The notes beneath the pieces were generated by a model. The model did no database searches. It was not told where the DNA came from and saw nothing but the letters and a program-made list of their open reading frames with translations. A DNA stretch of 64,000 nucleotides from Bosea sp. BIWAKO-01 (GTDB taxonomy: Bacteria; Pseudomonadota; Alphaproteobacteria; Rhizobiales; Beijerinckiaceae): positions 6,722,501-6,786,500 of the forward strand of contig NZ_BCQA01000001.1 in assembly GCF_001748145.1 (NCBI RefSeq), in the 5' to 3' direction. Positions within the stretch are counted from its first letter, which is position 1. Each line of letters starts with the position of its first letter. Below, one piece after another: positions 18,411 to 27,233 of the stretch. The position numbers were made by a program, and so were the translations under genes.

Positions 18411-18704
18411 ATGACTGCTGGCATTACGACCGCTGACGTCGCGAGCATCGTCCCGGTACTGCCCCGTGGCGTTCGGCTGCGTTTCGACGAGAGCCGCCGG
18501 CAATGGTTCCTTCTCGGTCCCGAGCGCGTGTTCGAGCCTGACGAGATGGCAGTCGAGATCCTGCAGCGCATCGATGGCACCAGCAGCGTGGAAGCCATCG
18601 TCCAGGATCTGGCGACGACATTCGACGCCGACCGGGACGAGATCGCCGCCGACGTCATGACATTCCTGCGCGGCCTCGCCGATCAAAGGATGGTCGACCT
18701 GTGA
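18411..18704 (+). CDS. pqqD: PQQ biosynthesis chaperone PqqD
   Basis: The 97-residue RRE-type winged-helix protein binds PqqA and presents it to the radical SAM enzyme PqqE. Family features seen include [35 protein letters not shown] and the C-terminal [13 protein letters not shown]. Its stop overlaps the pqqE GTG start as GTGA, so the two proteins are translationally coupled, as fits their complex. Confidence 0.93.
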   Translation: MTAGITTADVASIVPVLPRGVRLRFDESRRQWFLLGPERVFEPDEMAVEILQRIDGTSSVEAIVQDLATTFDADRDEIAADVMTFLRGLADQRMVDL

Positions 18705-19831
18705 GCGATGTCGAGACGCTTCCGCAGACTCACCCGGCGCGGCCCGAATTGCAGCCGCCAATGGGTTTGCTGGCGGAGCTGACGCATCGCTGTTCCCTGC
18801 GTTGCCCCTATTGCTCCAACCCGCTCGAACTCGACAGGCGCTCGGGCGAACTCTCGACCTCCGAGTGGAAGCGGCTGATCGATGAAGCCGCCGCGCTCGG
18901 CGTGCTGCATATCTATTTCTCCGGCGGCGAGCCGATGCTGCGGCGCGACATCGCTGAACTGGTCGCGTATGCGCATCAAGCCGGGCTCTATACCAACATG
19001 ATCACCTCCGGCGTCGGCTTTCAGCCGGCCGTGCTGGACGCGGTCGCCGAGGCGGGCCTCGACCATATCCAGCTTTCCATTCAGGCGATCGATGCCGAGA
19101 CCTGCGATCGCGTTGCCGGTTACACCGGCGCGTGGCGGCGCAAGCATGAAGTCGCGGCCGCCATCGCCCGGCTCGGACTGCGGCTCACCGTCAATGCCGT
19201 CGTGCATCGGGACAACGTGCAGCAGATTTCGGCCTTCGTAGAGCTTGCGGAAGAATGGGGCGCTGCGCGTATCGAGATCGCGCATGTGCAGTACTACGGC
19301 TGGGGTCTGGTCAACCGCGCCAGGTTGATGCCGACCCGCAAGCAGGTCGAAGCAGCGATGGTGGATGTCGAGGAGGCAAGGAGCCGCACGGCCGGGCGCC
19401 TCGTCATCGATTGCGTGCTGCCCGATTACTATGCCCGCTACCCGAAAGCCTGCATGGGCGGCTGGGGCGCGCGGTTGATGAACATCACGCCGACAGGGCG
19501 CGCCCTGCCCTGTCATGCGGCCGAGACGATCGCGGGGCTGGTCTTCGACAATGTCCGCGACGCCAGCCTGTCGGAGATCTGGTATCGCGGCACGGCGTTC
19601 AATGCCTTTCGCGGCACGGACTGGATGCAGGAGCCTTGCCGCAGCTGTGCGCGCAAGGAGCTGGATTTCGGTGGCTGCCGTTGCCAGGCCATGGCGCTGG
19701 CCGGCGACGCGGCGGCGACCGACCCTGCCTGCTCATTGTCGCCACTGCACCGCGAGGTCGTTGCGCTGGCGGAAGCCGAAGCCGCATCCGAGCGCAGCGA
19801 TTTCATCTACCGGACCTATCAGGGCGTTTGA
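18701..19831 (+). CDS. pqqE: PqqA peptide cyclase PqqE (radical SAM)
   Basis: The 376-residue radical SAM enzyme links the Glu and Tyr side chains of PqqA. The SAM cluster motif CSLRCPYC (Cx3Cx2C) is followed by the SAM-binding FSGGEPML. The SPASM region carries auxiliary-cluster cysteines ([37 protein letters not shown]). The start is the GTG inside the pqqD stop overlap. Confidence 0.95.
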   Translation: MSDVETLPQTHPARPELQPPMGLLAELTHRCSLRCPYCSNPLELDRRSGELSTSEWKRLIDEAAALGVLHIYFSGGEPMLRRDIAELVAYAHQAGLYTNMITSGVGFQPAVLDAVAEAGLDHIQLSIQAIDAETCDRVAGYTGAWRRKHEVAAAIARLGLRLTVNAVVHRDNVQQISAFVELAEEWGAARIEIAHVQYYGWGLVNRARLMPTRKQVEAAMVDVEEARSRTAGRLVIDCVLPDYYARYPKACMGGWGARLMNITPTGRALPCHAAETIAGLVFDNVRDASLSEIWYRGTAFNAFRGTDWMQEPCRSCARKELDFGGCRCQAMALAGDAAATDPACSLSPLHREVVALAEAEAASERSDFIYRTYQGV

Positions 19832-19855
19832 CGCAACCGTCACCAGGCACTCGTG

Positions 19856-20056
19856 TCAAATGTCCTTCTCATCCGCGCCGGCGCAGCGCCAGCGGACGAC
19901 GCGCCAGTCTGGATGTTCGCCATTCCATTGCGCGACATAGGGCGCCGCGCTCTTCGCGCACTGGTTCGGCGAGACATTGATCGCCAGCGGAATCCGCTCA
20001 TCCCGGCAAATCGAGGGGTCCGTGACGAGGCAAACTGAAATGACGATCGCAAGCAT
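19856..20056 (-). CDS. Small conserved-type hypothetical protein
   Basis: The 66-residue product starts MLAIVISVCLVTDPSICRDE and has four cysteines, one in the hydrophobic N-terminus, and a tryptophan-rich end (WNGEHPDWRVVRWRCAG). A strong GGGGGAG lies six bases before ATG 20056. Short proteins with the ISVCLVxDPSxC pattern are seen in Alphaproteobacteria; their function is unknown. It is convergent with pqqE. Confidence 0.65.
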   Translation of the reverse strand: MLAIVISVCLVTDPSICRDERIPLAINVSPNQCAKSAAPYVAQWNGEHPDWRVVRWRCAGADEKDI

Positions 20057-20244
20057 CGACTGCTCCCCCACGTTTGCGTGGCCCAGCCCGTCCGACGACG
20101 AGGCCGAATGCGCGCCGGCCGCCGTCGGAGACGCTCATCTTACAGGCCTTTGACGGGAAATGCGAAGACCAACGGGGCAGCGCATAGGGGAGGCTGCCGC
20201 GCTCGGCATCTGCCGGACACGCCGAGAGCGGATCCTGCTTGTGA

Positions 20245-21255
20245 TCAGCCTCGGGGACCGCTCGCGAGGCTAACCCGGTTGACTGGCCCGGCGCGGCCGA
20301 AGCCCGCGGGATCACCGGCCTGCCTTTGGATGGCCGAAGGCGGCATGCCGTAGCGCTTCTTGAACAGATGGGTGAAATGCGAGGAGCTGCTGAAGCCCCA
20401 GGAGAAGGCGATTTCGGTCAGGGTCTTGCCCGTTCGCGAACCAAACTCGAGCTCTTCCAGGCATTTCTCCAGACGCTCTTGCCAGATGTAGCTGGTGATT
20501 GTCGTGCCTTCATCGGCAAAGGACATGTGGAGATAGCGCTTCGTGCAATCCAATGCCGACGAGAGCTGCTCGATGCCCAGGTCCGGATCGCTCAGGTTCT
20601 CGCGAATGAAGGCCTTGATCCGGGATGAAAGAGCCGCGCGCCCCGAGGTCCTGAAGGACGTTTGCGAAAAGAAGGGCATCAGCACGAGATCGAGCAAGGT
20701 GTCGGCAACCTGCACTTCGCAGCCCGCCGCCAGTGCCGGAGCCTCGTTGAAGGCGGACAGGACGAAATCATGGGCCAGGCGGCCCGCGCCTTCGCGAGCC
20801 GAAACCTGTTGCGCCAGAAGCGGATCGAGCGACACGCCCCGCTGCTCGAGCAACTGCCGGGGTATGATGACGACATCATGCTTCGTCAGGGCCGCGCTCG
20901 TGATCACATGTGGCCTGGACACGTCGTAGATCAGACAGTCGCCGGGCGTGATGACGCAATGGCGGCCGTCCTGCTCGAACAGCGAGGTGCCATCGGTCTG
21001 AAACAGCACCTTTATGGGGCGACCGCCCAGCTCAGCGCATGAATCGGGGTGCGCGATCCGGTGTTGGCTGACCTCGATCTGGCAGAGCCGCAGCCGCCGG
21101 ATCGTCGCATAATCGATATGCCCGTCGATCGTGCCGGCACCGAATGCATCGACGCGAAGCGGCCCGCATAGCGTACCCAGCGCCTGAGCCCAGTACTCGG
21201 ACCGCAGCGGAGCCGCTGTCGTGGCGGTGCTCAAGGATATGATCGCGTGGGTCAT
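20245..21255 (-). CDS. AraC-family transcriptional regulator
   Basis: 336 residues. The N-terminal AraC-binding-like domain (about 15-200) is followed by a C-terminal double helix-turn-helix. The second helix-turn-helix has the AraC signature KTLTEIAFSWGFSSSSHFTH followed by LFKKRYGMPPSA. The gene is divergent from gfa (262 bases apart), so it may control gfa and the formaldehyde dehydrogenase in response to formaldehyde, methanol or another ligand. That link is inference from position only. Confidence 0.88.
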   Translation of the reverse strand: MTHAIISLSTATTAAPLRSEYWAQALGTLCGPLRVDAFGAGTIDGHIDYATIRRLRLCQIEVSQHRIAHPDSCAELGGRPIKVLFQTDGTSLFEQDGRHCVITPGDCLIYDVSRPHVITSAALTKHDVVIIPRQLLEQRGVSLDPLLAQQVSAREGAGRLAHDFVLSAFNEAPALAAGCEVQVADTLLDLVLMPFFSQTSFRTSGRAALSSRIKAFIRENLSDPDLGIEQLSSALDCTKRYLHMSFADEGTTITSYIWQERLEKCLEELEFGSRTGKTLTEIAFSWGFSSSSHFTHLFKKRYGMPPSAIQRQAGDPAGFGRAGPVNRVSLASGPRG

Positions 21256-21517
21256 TGTCGCGCATTCCGCTTCGACGGTGCCACTCTACATCGCCGCCCC
21301 TTCGTAAGGAATGGCCTTCGGCGCGTCCGGCCGGGGCGTGCCTTCGCGGGCAGACAAGGGATGCTTCCCTTCAGGGCAAGCGTCGCGGCGAGAAAAATAC
21401 CACATTGCACGCCGGACATGCGCCATCGGACGCATGTAGACGAGCACCGGATTTCCATGCGCGGCATCGAGGTGGGTCCAGGCGCGTGATCATACCGGCG
21501 ACAGGGAGGACGAAATC

Positions 21518-22096
21518 ATGACGCAGACCGTTGCCATCCATCCCTCGATCGATCGCGGCCTCCCGCCGGCTTCAGCCGATTTCAAGGGCGGAACGCTCGT
21601 CTGCAAATGCACGGACCGCCCGGTAAAGGTCCGCGTCGACTCGCAATCGGCCCATAATCACGCCTGCGGCTGCACGAAATGCTGGAAGCCCAAGGGAGCG
21701 TTGTTTGCGATGGTCGCGGTGGCGCCGCGCAACAAGGTGACCGTGCTCGAGAATGGCGACAAGCTCGCGATCGTCGATGAGTCCGCCACGATCCAGCGCC
21801 ACGCCTGCAAAAGCTGCGGCGTCCATATGTACGGGCGGATCGAGAAGGCGGCCCATCCGTTCTACGGGCTTGATTTCGTTCATACCGAATTGTCGCCGGA
21901 AACCGGCTGGTCGCCTCCGGAATTTGCCGCCTTCGTCTCCTCGATCATCGAGTCGGGGGCCGATCCGGCAAATCAGGGCGCGGTTCGCGCACGCCTGCGC
22001 GAAATTCGCCTCGAGCCCTATGATTGCCTCTCCCCGCCCCTGATGGATTTCATCTCCACCCATATCGCAAAGGCGTCGGGGGTTCTGAAATCCTGA
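21518..22096 (+). CDS. gfa: S-(hydroxymethyl)glutathione synthase
   Basis: The 192-residue zinc protein of the Gfa/CENP-V fold is reported to speed formation of S-hydroxymethylglutathione from formaldehyde and glutathione. Zinc cysteines appear as [13 protein letters not shown] and [12 protein letters not shown]. The length and the [14 protein letters not shown] segment match true Gfa rather than the shorter GFA-like proteins elsewhere in this window. GGGAGG lies upstream. The dehydrogenase gene follows 27 bases later. Confidence 0.93.
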   Translation: MTQTVAIHPSIDRGLPPASADFKGGTLVCKCTDRPVKVRVDSQSAHNHACGCTKCWKPKGALFAMVAVAPRNKVTVLENGDKLAIVDESATIQRHACKSCGVHMYGRIEKAAHPFYGLDFVHTELSPETGWSPPEFAAFVSSIIESGADPANQGAVRARLREIRLEPYDCLSPPLMDFISTHIAKASGVLKS

Positions 22097-22123
22097 TCGG
22101 GATTGCTTGGGAGGGCCCGGGTC

Positions 22124-23236
22124 ATGAAGACACGCGCAGCCGTCGCCTGGGAGGCCCGCAAGCCGCTGACCATCGAAACGGTCGAGATCGGCGGCCCGAA
22201 GGCGGGCGAGGTCCTGGTCGAGGTGATGGCGACCGGCATCTGCCATACCGACGCCTACACGCTGTCGGGCATGGATTCGGAGGGCAAGTTCCCGGCAATC
22301 CTCGGCCATGAGGGCGCCGGCATCGTGCGGGAGGTCGGCGCCGGCGTGACCACGCTCAAGGTCGGCGACCACGTCATTCCGCTCTACACGCCGGAATGCC
22401 GCAGCTGCAAAAGCTGCCTGTCACGCCGCACCAATCTCTGCACCGCGATCCGCGCGACACAAGGCCAGGGCGTGATGCCGGACGGCACCTCGCGCTTCTC
22501 CTGCAACGGCGGCGAGGTCTTCCACTATATGGGCTGCTCGACCTTCGCGAATTTCACGGTGCTGCCGGAGATCGCGCTGGCGAAGGTTCGCGAGGACGCG
22601 CCCTTCGACAAGATCTGCTATATCGGCTGCGGCGTGACGACGGGGATCGGCGCGGTGATCTACACCGCCAAGGTCTGGCCCGGCGCCAATGTCGTGGTCT
22701 TCGGGCTCGGCGGCATCGGCCTCAATGTCATCCAGGGCGCCCGCATGGTCGGCGCCGACAAGATCATCGGCGTCGACATCAATCCGGGCAAACGCGCCAT
22801 GGCCGAGAAATTCGGCATGACCGACTTCATCAATCCGGCCGAGATCGGCAATGACAAGGTGGTGCAGGCGATCGTCGATCTGACCGGCGGCGGCGCCGAT
22901 TTCTCCTTCGACGCGACCGGCAATACCAACGTGATGCGACAGGCGCTGGAATGCTGCCATCGCGGCTGGGGTGAATCGATCATCATCGGGGTCGCCGAAG
23001 CCGGCAAGGAAATCGCGACCCGGCCGTTCCAGCTCGTCACCGGGCGGGTCTGGAAGGGGACGGCCTTCGGCGGCGCGCGCGGGCGCACCGATGTGCCGAA
23101 GATCGTCGACTGGTACATGGAGGGCAAGATCAACATCGACGACCTGATCACCCACAAGCTCAGCCTCGACGAGATCAATCACGGTTTCGACCTGATGCAT
23201 GAGGGCAAGTCGATCCGAAGCGTCGTGGTCTACTGA
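22124..23236 (+). CDS. frmA: S-(hydroxymethyl)glutathione dehydrogenase / class III alcohol dehydrogenase
   Basis: The 370-residue Zn, NAD-dependent enzyme oxidises S-hydroxymethylglutathione to S-formylglutathione. The catalytic zinc site is [11 protein letters not shown], the structural zinc loop is [17 protein letters not shown] and the Rossmann motif is [14 protein letters not shown] 22124 ([15 protein letters not shown]) is the family start; GTG or other codons upstream add only linker. With gfa it forms the cytoplasmic detoxification and oxidation route for formaldehyde from XoxF. No esterase gene (fghA) follows in the window. Confidence 0.95.
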   Translation: MKTRAAVAWEARKPLTIETVEIGGPKAGEVLVEVMATGICHTDAYTLSGMDSEGKFPAILGHEGAGIVREVGAGVTTLKVGDHVIPLYTPECRSCKSCLSRRTNLCTAIRATQGQGVMPDGTSRFSCNGGEVFHYMGCSTFANFTVLPEIALAKVREDAPFDKICYIGCGVTTGIGAVIYTAKVWPGANVVVFGLGGIGLNVIQGARMVGADKIIGVDINPGKRAMAEKFGMTDFINPAEIGNDKVVQAIVDLTGGGADFSFDATGNTNVMRQALECCHRGWGESIIIGVAEAGKEIATRPFQLVTGRVWKGTAFGGARGRTDVPKIVDWYMEGKINIDDLITHKLSLDEINHGFDLMHEGKSIRSVVVY

Positions 23237-23276
23237 ACCGGTCGTCCCAAGCCCCGGCGGCTCGGACATCGCCACA

Positions 23277-23666
23277 TCAGAAGCAGCGCAATTCGCCTTC
23301 GATCTGCGCCCGTTTCAGGCGTGCGACCTTCTCGCGCATCAAGGGCATGGAGATGAACATCGAGGCGTTCTGACCGCCGCGCTGGCGCACCGACATGATC
23401 GTCTCGGCTTCCTCATAGGCCTTGTAGGGCAGTACGGACGCAATCACATCGATCGAGCACGAACACTTTTCCAGCGCCGTACGCGTCTGGCCGTTCGCCG
23501 CCATGCACCCGAAGATGTAATCGGCGCGTGCGACCGTGGGATAGTCGTTGACCGGAGCCTCGGCTGCGTCGGCATTGCCCGCAGCGAGGATCGTCGCCAG
23601 CAGCCCCCCGGCCAGAGCCGCGGGAAAACCGTGGTGCCGCCCTCCTCCCATTCCGACCCCGCTCAT
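23277..23666 (-). CDS. Uncharacterised exported protein downstream of the 229-residue exported protein
   Basis: 129 residues with an N-terminal export signal (AALAGGLLATILAAGNADAA), then a mature part with three cysteines (FGCMAANG, LEKCSCSID) and a final RCF. It overlaps the end of the gene before it (23663) by four bases, so the two are coupled. Their position between formaldehyde dehydrogenase and pqqBC suggests a quinoprotein-related periplasmic pair. I do not know the family. Confidence 0.7.
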   Translation of the reverse strand: MSGVGMGGGRHHGFPAALAGGLLATILAAGNADAAEAPVNDYPTVARADYIFGCMAANGQTRTALEKCSCSIDVIASVLPYKAYEEAETIMSVRQRGGQNASMFISMPLMREKVARLKRAQIEGELRCF

Positions 23667-24352
23667 GGCCGGGCGCTCGCCGATTTCAGGACGATGCGCT
23701 CCTCGAGTTTCGGCGCATCCGGCAATGTGCTGACGAACCTTGAGGTCATGTCGAGCAGCATGCCGGGCGCGGCCTCGGCCACCAAAAACTCGAACTGGCT
23801 GCCCTCATAGCCCAGCATCCGCCCGAGATTGGTATCGTCGACAAAAGGCCTGACGACGATCCGCGTCGCATCCAGCATCTTGCCCTCGAATTCCGCCTTG
23901 GTGGCTTCGCTTGTTGCCTTGTCGCGCAGGCCGGCGCGCAGCCGGTCCTTGAAATAGGGCGTCGTTCCGCCGGTGAGCTGCGCCATGTTGCTCACCGCCC
24001 GATCAAGGAAGATGACGAGCACCGGATTGCCTGTCAGGTCAGGAATCGACAGGAGGTCGCGCGCCCGCTCGCCCGTGTACATGCGCAGGTCGATATCGCG
24101 GCTGCCGCTGGCTGCAACGGATCTGACCACGAGCTTGATGTCGTCGCCGAAGGGCTCGCCCAGCCGTTTCGTGTCGGAGGGCAAGCGTTCAAGGCGATAG
24201 GTCAGTTCCGTGCCCGAAGACACGCCGGAGAGATGAGGACGCGCGAACAGGATATCGACCGGAGTCTCCTGCGCCTGCGTCGGCCATGGCGCGGTCGCCA
24301 GCACCAGAGCCATGACCTGGCAGAGCAAGACGGCGAAAGCTTTTCCGCTCAC
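23663..24352 (-). CDS. Uncharacterised exported protein in the pqq/xox locus
   Basis: 229 residues with signal sequence VLLCQVMALVLATAPWPTQA. The mature part looks beta-rich (GTELTYRLERLPSDTKRLGE; DLTGNPVLVIFLDRAVSNMA). No catalytic motif or known domain was recognised. It is translationally coupled to the 129-residue cysteine-containing protein and lies just downstream of pqqC on the same strand, 116 bases away. Confidence 0.7.
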   Translation of the reverse strand: MSGKAFAVLLCQVMALVLATAPWPTQAQETPVDILFARPHLSGVSSGTELTYRLERLPSDTKRLGEPFGDDIKLVVRSVAASGSRDIDLRMYTGERARDLLSIPDLTGNPVLVIFLDRAVSNMAQLTGGTTPYFKDRLRAGLRDKATSEATKAEFEGKMLDATRIVVRPFVDDTNLGRMLGYEGSQFEFLVAEAAPGMLLDMTSRFVSTLPDAPKLEERIVLKSASARP

Positions 24353-24468
24353 GATCGCATCTCCCTGACATCATAGCAGGTCGAGCAGGCCACGCGAGCA
24401 ACAGGATAAGGCGTGGGGCCCGGCGCAGCAATCAGCTTTGCAGGCTCAGCCACTCATGACCGCGATGA

Positions 24469-25200
24469 TCAGCGCGCCGGCACGAACGCGCCGGGCGGAA
24501 TATGGCCGGGCTCGACATAGGCGTGATGCAGCGCGTCCAGCATGGCCCAGAGCACGTCGCATTTGAACTCGAGCGCCGCGATCACCGCCTCCTGCTCGGC
24601 CGGCGTGCGGGCATGGGCCGTGACATAGGCGAGTGCGGTCTCGACATCGCGCCGGGCCTGTTCCGGGCGGGCGGTGAAGTAGCTCAGGCTCTCCGGGCTG
24701 ACGAAGTCGTAATGCGCCAGCATGCCTTCGACGCGGTGGCGGATGACCTTTGGCGAGAACAGCTCGGTCAGGGAGGATGCGACGGCTTCGAGCAGCGGGC
24801 GCTCGCGCACGAAATTGACATAGGCCTCGACCGCAAAGCGCGTCGCCGGCAGCACACCGCGATGGGCCTGCACATCGGCGCGCGCCAGCCCCAGGCTTTC
24901 GCAGAGCCTGAGCCAGCGCTCGATGCCGCCCTCACCGTCCCCCTCGCCATCATGGTCGACGAGACGCTGGCGCCAGGCCCGGCGGAGCGCGGGGTCATTG
25001 GTCCGGGCGATCAGGAACGCGTCCTTCACAGGGATATGGGCCTGATAGGTGAAGCGGTTGAGGGCCCAGGCCTGGACCTCGCCCTTCGTGCACCGGCCGG
25101 AATGCAGCCTGGTGTGGAAGGGGTGCTTGTCGTGATAGCGCGCCTCTCCGACCTCGCGCAGGCGCTGTTCCAGTTGCTCGGGCGATAGCAAAGCAGTCAC
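24469..25200 (-). CDS. pqqC: Pyrroloquinoline-quinone synthase PqqC
   Basis: The 243-residue haem-oxygenase-like all-helical oxidase performs the last ring closure and oxidation to PQQ. Recognisable segments are YHDKHPFHTRLHSGRCTKGE, WALNRFTYQAHIPVKDAFLI, DHDGEGDGEGGIERWLRLCE and YVEPGHIPPGAF near the end. The start overlaps the pqqB stop by four bases. Length is near the usual 235-255. Confidence 0.95.
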   Translation of the reverse strand: MTALLSPEQLEQRLREVGEARYHDKHPFHTRLHSGRCTKGEVQAWALNRFTYQAHIPVKDAFLIARTNDPALRRAWRQRLVDHDGEGDGEGGIERWLRLCESLGLARADVQAHRGVLPATRFAVEAYVNFVRERPLLEAVASSLTELFSPKVIRHRVEGMLAHYDFVSPESLSYFTARPEQARRDVETALAYVTAHARTPAEQEAVIAALEFKCDVLWAMLDALHHAYVEPGHIPPGAFVPAR

Positions 25201-26084
25201 AGCCGCACCTCCATGCCGTCATTAGCCACCGCGATGCCCGCGGCTTCGATCACGAGACGCTCCGGTGAACCTTCGATCAGCGCCGGATTGGTGTTGTTCA
25301 GATGGATATAGATCTTTTGCGCCGCAGGCAGCTTGGCGAGCCAGGACAGCGAGCCGCCGGGGCCCGTGATCGGCATATGCCCCATCCTCCGACCGGTCTT
25401 TTCGCCGACGCCGCTGCGGATCATCTCGTCGTCCGTGAACAGGGTGCCGTCGAAGAACACCACGTCCGCGCTTTCGGCCGCGTCACGAACGCTGTCGGAC
25501 AAGGCGGCACAGCCTGGGATATAGACGAGCGAGCGCCCTGCGCCGCCGATCCGGATGCCCGCCGCTTCGCCAGCCTCTGACTCGAGCCGGGGTGCGCTGT
25601 CCTCGAGGTAGAGCGGTGCCTTGCCAGGGACGGGAAACAGTTCCGCCGTCAGTCCGCCGGCCAGCACGATGGGGTTCGCGGCCGTCGCGATCATGCGACG
25701 CGCCGGCACCGCCGTGAAGATCGGATTGGCCTCGATCGCGTCAAGGACCGGGGCGAGCGCGACCAGATCGAAGGGATGCCGCTCGCGCAGGTTGAGCAGC
25801 CCCGCGACATGGTCGATCTCCGCGCTGCTGAGAATGACCGTGCCGATCGGCGAATGGCGCCCTGCGCGCGGCCACAGGGCCGGCGTGGCCCGGATCTGGC
25901 TGCCAAGATCGGGGGACGCGTTCAGAACGATCCAGCTCTCGTCATCGAGCGTCACCGCGAGGCTCGATTGCGTCCGCCAGGGCGCGCGGGGATCCCTGCT
26001 CCAGGCCAGCGCGCAGACCCGGCACCGGCAATTCCACTGCGGAAAGCCGCCCCCCGCAGCCGCGCCAAGAACGATGGCTTTCAT
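25197..26084 (-). CDS. pqqB: PQQ biosynthesis protein PqqB
   Basis: The 295-residue metallo-beta-lactamase-fold hydroxylase acts on the cross-linked tyrosine during PQQ synthesis. Typical N-terminus is VLGAAAGGGFPQWNCRCRVC, with LSSAEIDHVAGLLNLRE replacing the classic HxHxDH, and the late zinc motif GHMPITGPGGSL with HLNNTNP. It is coupled to pqqC. The short peptide ORF at 26094-26192 lies directly upstream. Confidence 0.95.
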   Translation of the reverse strand: MKAIVLGAAAGGGFPQWNCRCRVCALAWSRDPRAPWRTQSSLAVTLDDESWIVLNASPDLGSQIRATPALWPRAGRHSPIGTVILSSAEIDHVAGLLNLRERHPFDLVALAPVLDAIEANPIFTAVPARRMIATAANPIVLAGGLTAELFPVPGKAPLYLEDSAPRLESEAGEAAGIRIGGAGRSLVYIPGCAALSDSVRDAAESADVVFFDGTLFTDDEMIRSGVGEKTGRRMGHMPITGPGGSLSWLAKLPAAQKIYIHLNNTNPALIEGSPERLVIEAAGIAVANDGMEVRL

Positions 26085-26093
26085 CGGGGCGCC

Positions 26094-26192
26094 TCAGGCA
26101 GCCGGCTTCCCGCAACTGCACGGCGCGAAAGACTGCATTGCCGGCGCTGTTGCACATGCCGTTGCTTCCACTCCGCATGCGACCCAGGACAT
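26094..26192 (-). CDS. Putative 32-residue Cys-containing peptide upstream of pqqB
   Basis: ATG 26192 is preceded by a perfect AAGGAG six bases upstream. It opens 32 codons beginning MSWVACGVEATACATAPAMQ and ending with SCGKPAA. Cysteines fall at 6, 13, 25 and 27. The TGA stop lies 10 bases before the pqqB ATG and supplies part of its ribosome binding site, so coupling is likely. It lacks the Glu-x3-Tyr of PqqA, so it is not a second PQQ precursor. It may be a regulatory leader, a metal-binding peptide or a small structural partner. Confidence 0.55.
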   Translation of the reverse strand: MSWVACGVEATACATAPAMQSFAPCSCGKPAA

Positions 26193-26531
26193 GTCCGGCT
26201 CCTTCGATTGTGTTAAGAACGGAATGGTGCTGACGAAGACTGCCGTCACGCTCCGGACGCGAGCCTCCGGCATCGCGATCACCTCAGCGACAATGGTGGC
26301 GGTTCTGTCTTCTTCGCGTCCGCGCCCGTGTTACTGTCGACCTTGGTGATTGCTGGGTATCATTACAGAGCGAGAGGCTTCGGGCCAGTCCTTGCCCGGT
26401 CCGCAATATCACGCCAGCCCCCGGCAAAGATGGAGAGACCAGCGAACGAATGCCTGATGCCGCGAGCAACGATCCAACGAAGGTCGACTGCTCCTGGGCT
26501 ATTCCACTGCAACAAGAACGGGGAGGATGAC
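26193..26531. promoter_or_regulatory. Divergent promoter region: pqqBC unit and cupredoxin gene
   Basis: About 340 bases between the pqqB-side peptide ORF and the cupredoxin-like gene, which are divergent. No other gene is visible. I did not find a confident operator. Confidence 0.45.
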
Positions 26532-26954
26532 ATGCATCTGCTGTGGTTCTTGCTGGCGGGCCTGCTCGGTTTGAGCCAGGCGACGGCCGCCGACCTTGTG
26601 AAGGGCCGGACAAATCTGCCCGAACTGGTGCTCGGGAATGACGAAGGCCGCGACTACGTCGTCTCCCAAAAGCAGATCGAGATGGAATCCGGCAAGTCCT
26701 ACCGCCTCTCCATCACGGCGAAGGGCGGCAAGGAATACAAGTTCTTCGCACCGGAGTTCTTCCGGAACAGCTGGATCAACCAGATCGTCATCAACCATCT
26801 CGAAGTGCACATGCAGGGTGCGCCTCATCATCTCGAATTCGACGACCAGGGCACGATCCATGTCGAGTTCGTGGCGATCCGGCCGGGCGAGTACCCCTGG
26901 TACATCCAGGGACTGGAAGCGCAGGGGATGACCGGCACCTTCATCGTGAAGTGA
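26532..26954 (+). CDS. Exported cupredoxin-like protein
   Basis: 140 residues with signal LLWFLLAGLLGLSQATAADL, then a small beta-sandwich resembling cupredoxin domains (MESGKSYRLSITAKGGKEYK; GEYPWYIQGLEAQGMTGTFI). Cysteine is absent from the mature part, so a classic type 1 copper site (Cys, two His, Met) is incomplete; His residues in VINHLEVHMQGAPHHLEFDD could bind another metal. GGGGAGG precedes the ATG. It is followed by the 80-residue two-cysteine protein in the same direction. Confidence 0.7.
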   Translation: MHLLWFLLAGLLGLSQATAADLVKGRTNLPELVLGNDEGRDYVVSQKQIEMESGKSYRLSITAKGGKEYKFFAPEFFRNSWINQIVINHLEVHMQGAPHHLEFDDQGTIHVEFVAIRPGEYPWYIQGLEAQGMTGTFIVK

Positions 26955-26966
26955 CGGAGGCAAGCC

Positions 26967-27209
26967 ATGCGCATGCTTACCCTCACCTCCGTCCTGATCC
27001 TGGTGGCGATCCCGGCAAAAGCCGATGACAGGTCGGAATGCACGAACGGCATCATCGTGATCCAGGCCGAGATCGCCAGGAAGCCGCCAGCGGCCACCCT
27101 GCGCAAGCTGGAGACGGCGCTCCGCGTCGCGCGGCGCGAAGAACAGGAGGGCGAATTCGACGAGTGCCTCGACGCGGTCAACGACGCCCGCAAGGCACTG
27201 GGACGTTGA
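26967..27209 (+). CDS. Small exported two-cysteine helical protein
   Basis: 80 residues: signal (MLTLTSVLILVAIPAKA), then a mature part of about 60 residues with DDRSEC at its start and EFDECLDAVNDARKA near its end. The two cysteines and the helical spacing suggest a disulfide-closed helical hairpin. The same pattern forms the N-terminal domain of the outer-membrane-like protein encoded convergently at 27234-28409. Twelve bases separate it from the cupredoxin-like gene, with GGAGG between. Function unknown. Confidence 0.7.
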   Translation: MRMLTLTSVLILVAIPAKADDRSECTNGIIVIQAEIARKPPAATLRKLETALRVARREEQEGEFDECLDAVNDARKALGR

Positions 27210-27233
27210 TCGCCTGCTCGAGCGCGGCCTTGC

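Noticed and set aside
26094..26192. Reading the peptide before pqqB as a second PqqA
   Set aside because: It lacks the Glu-x3-Tyr that PqqE cross-links; the true PqqA is at 18012.
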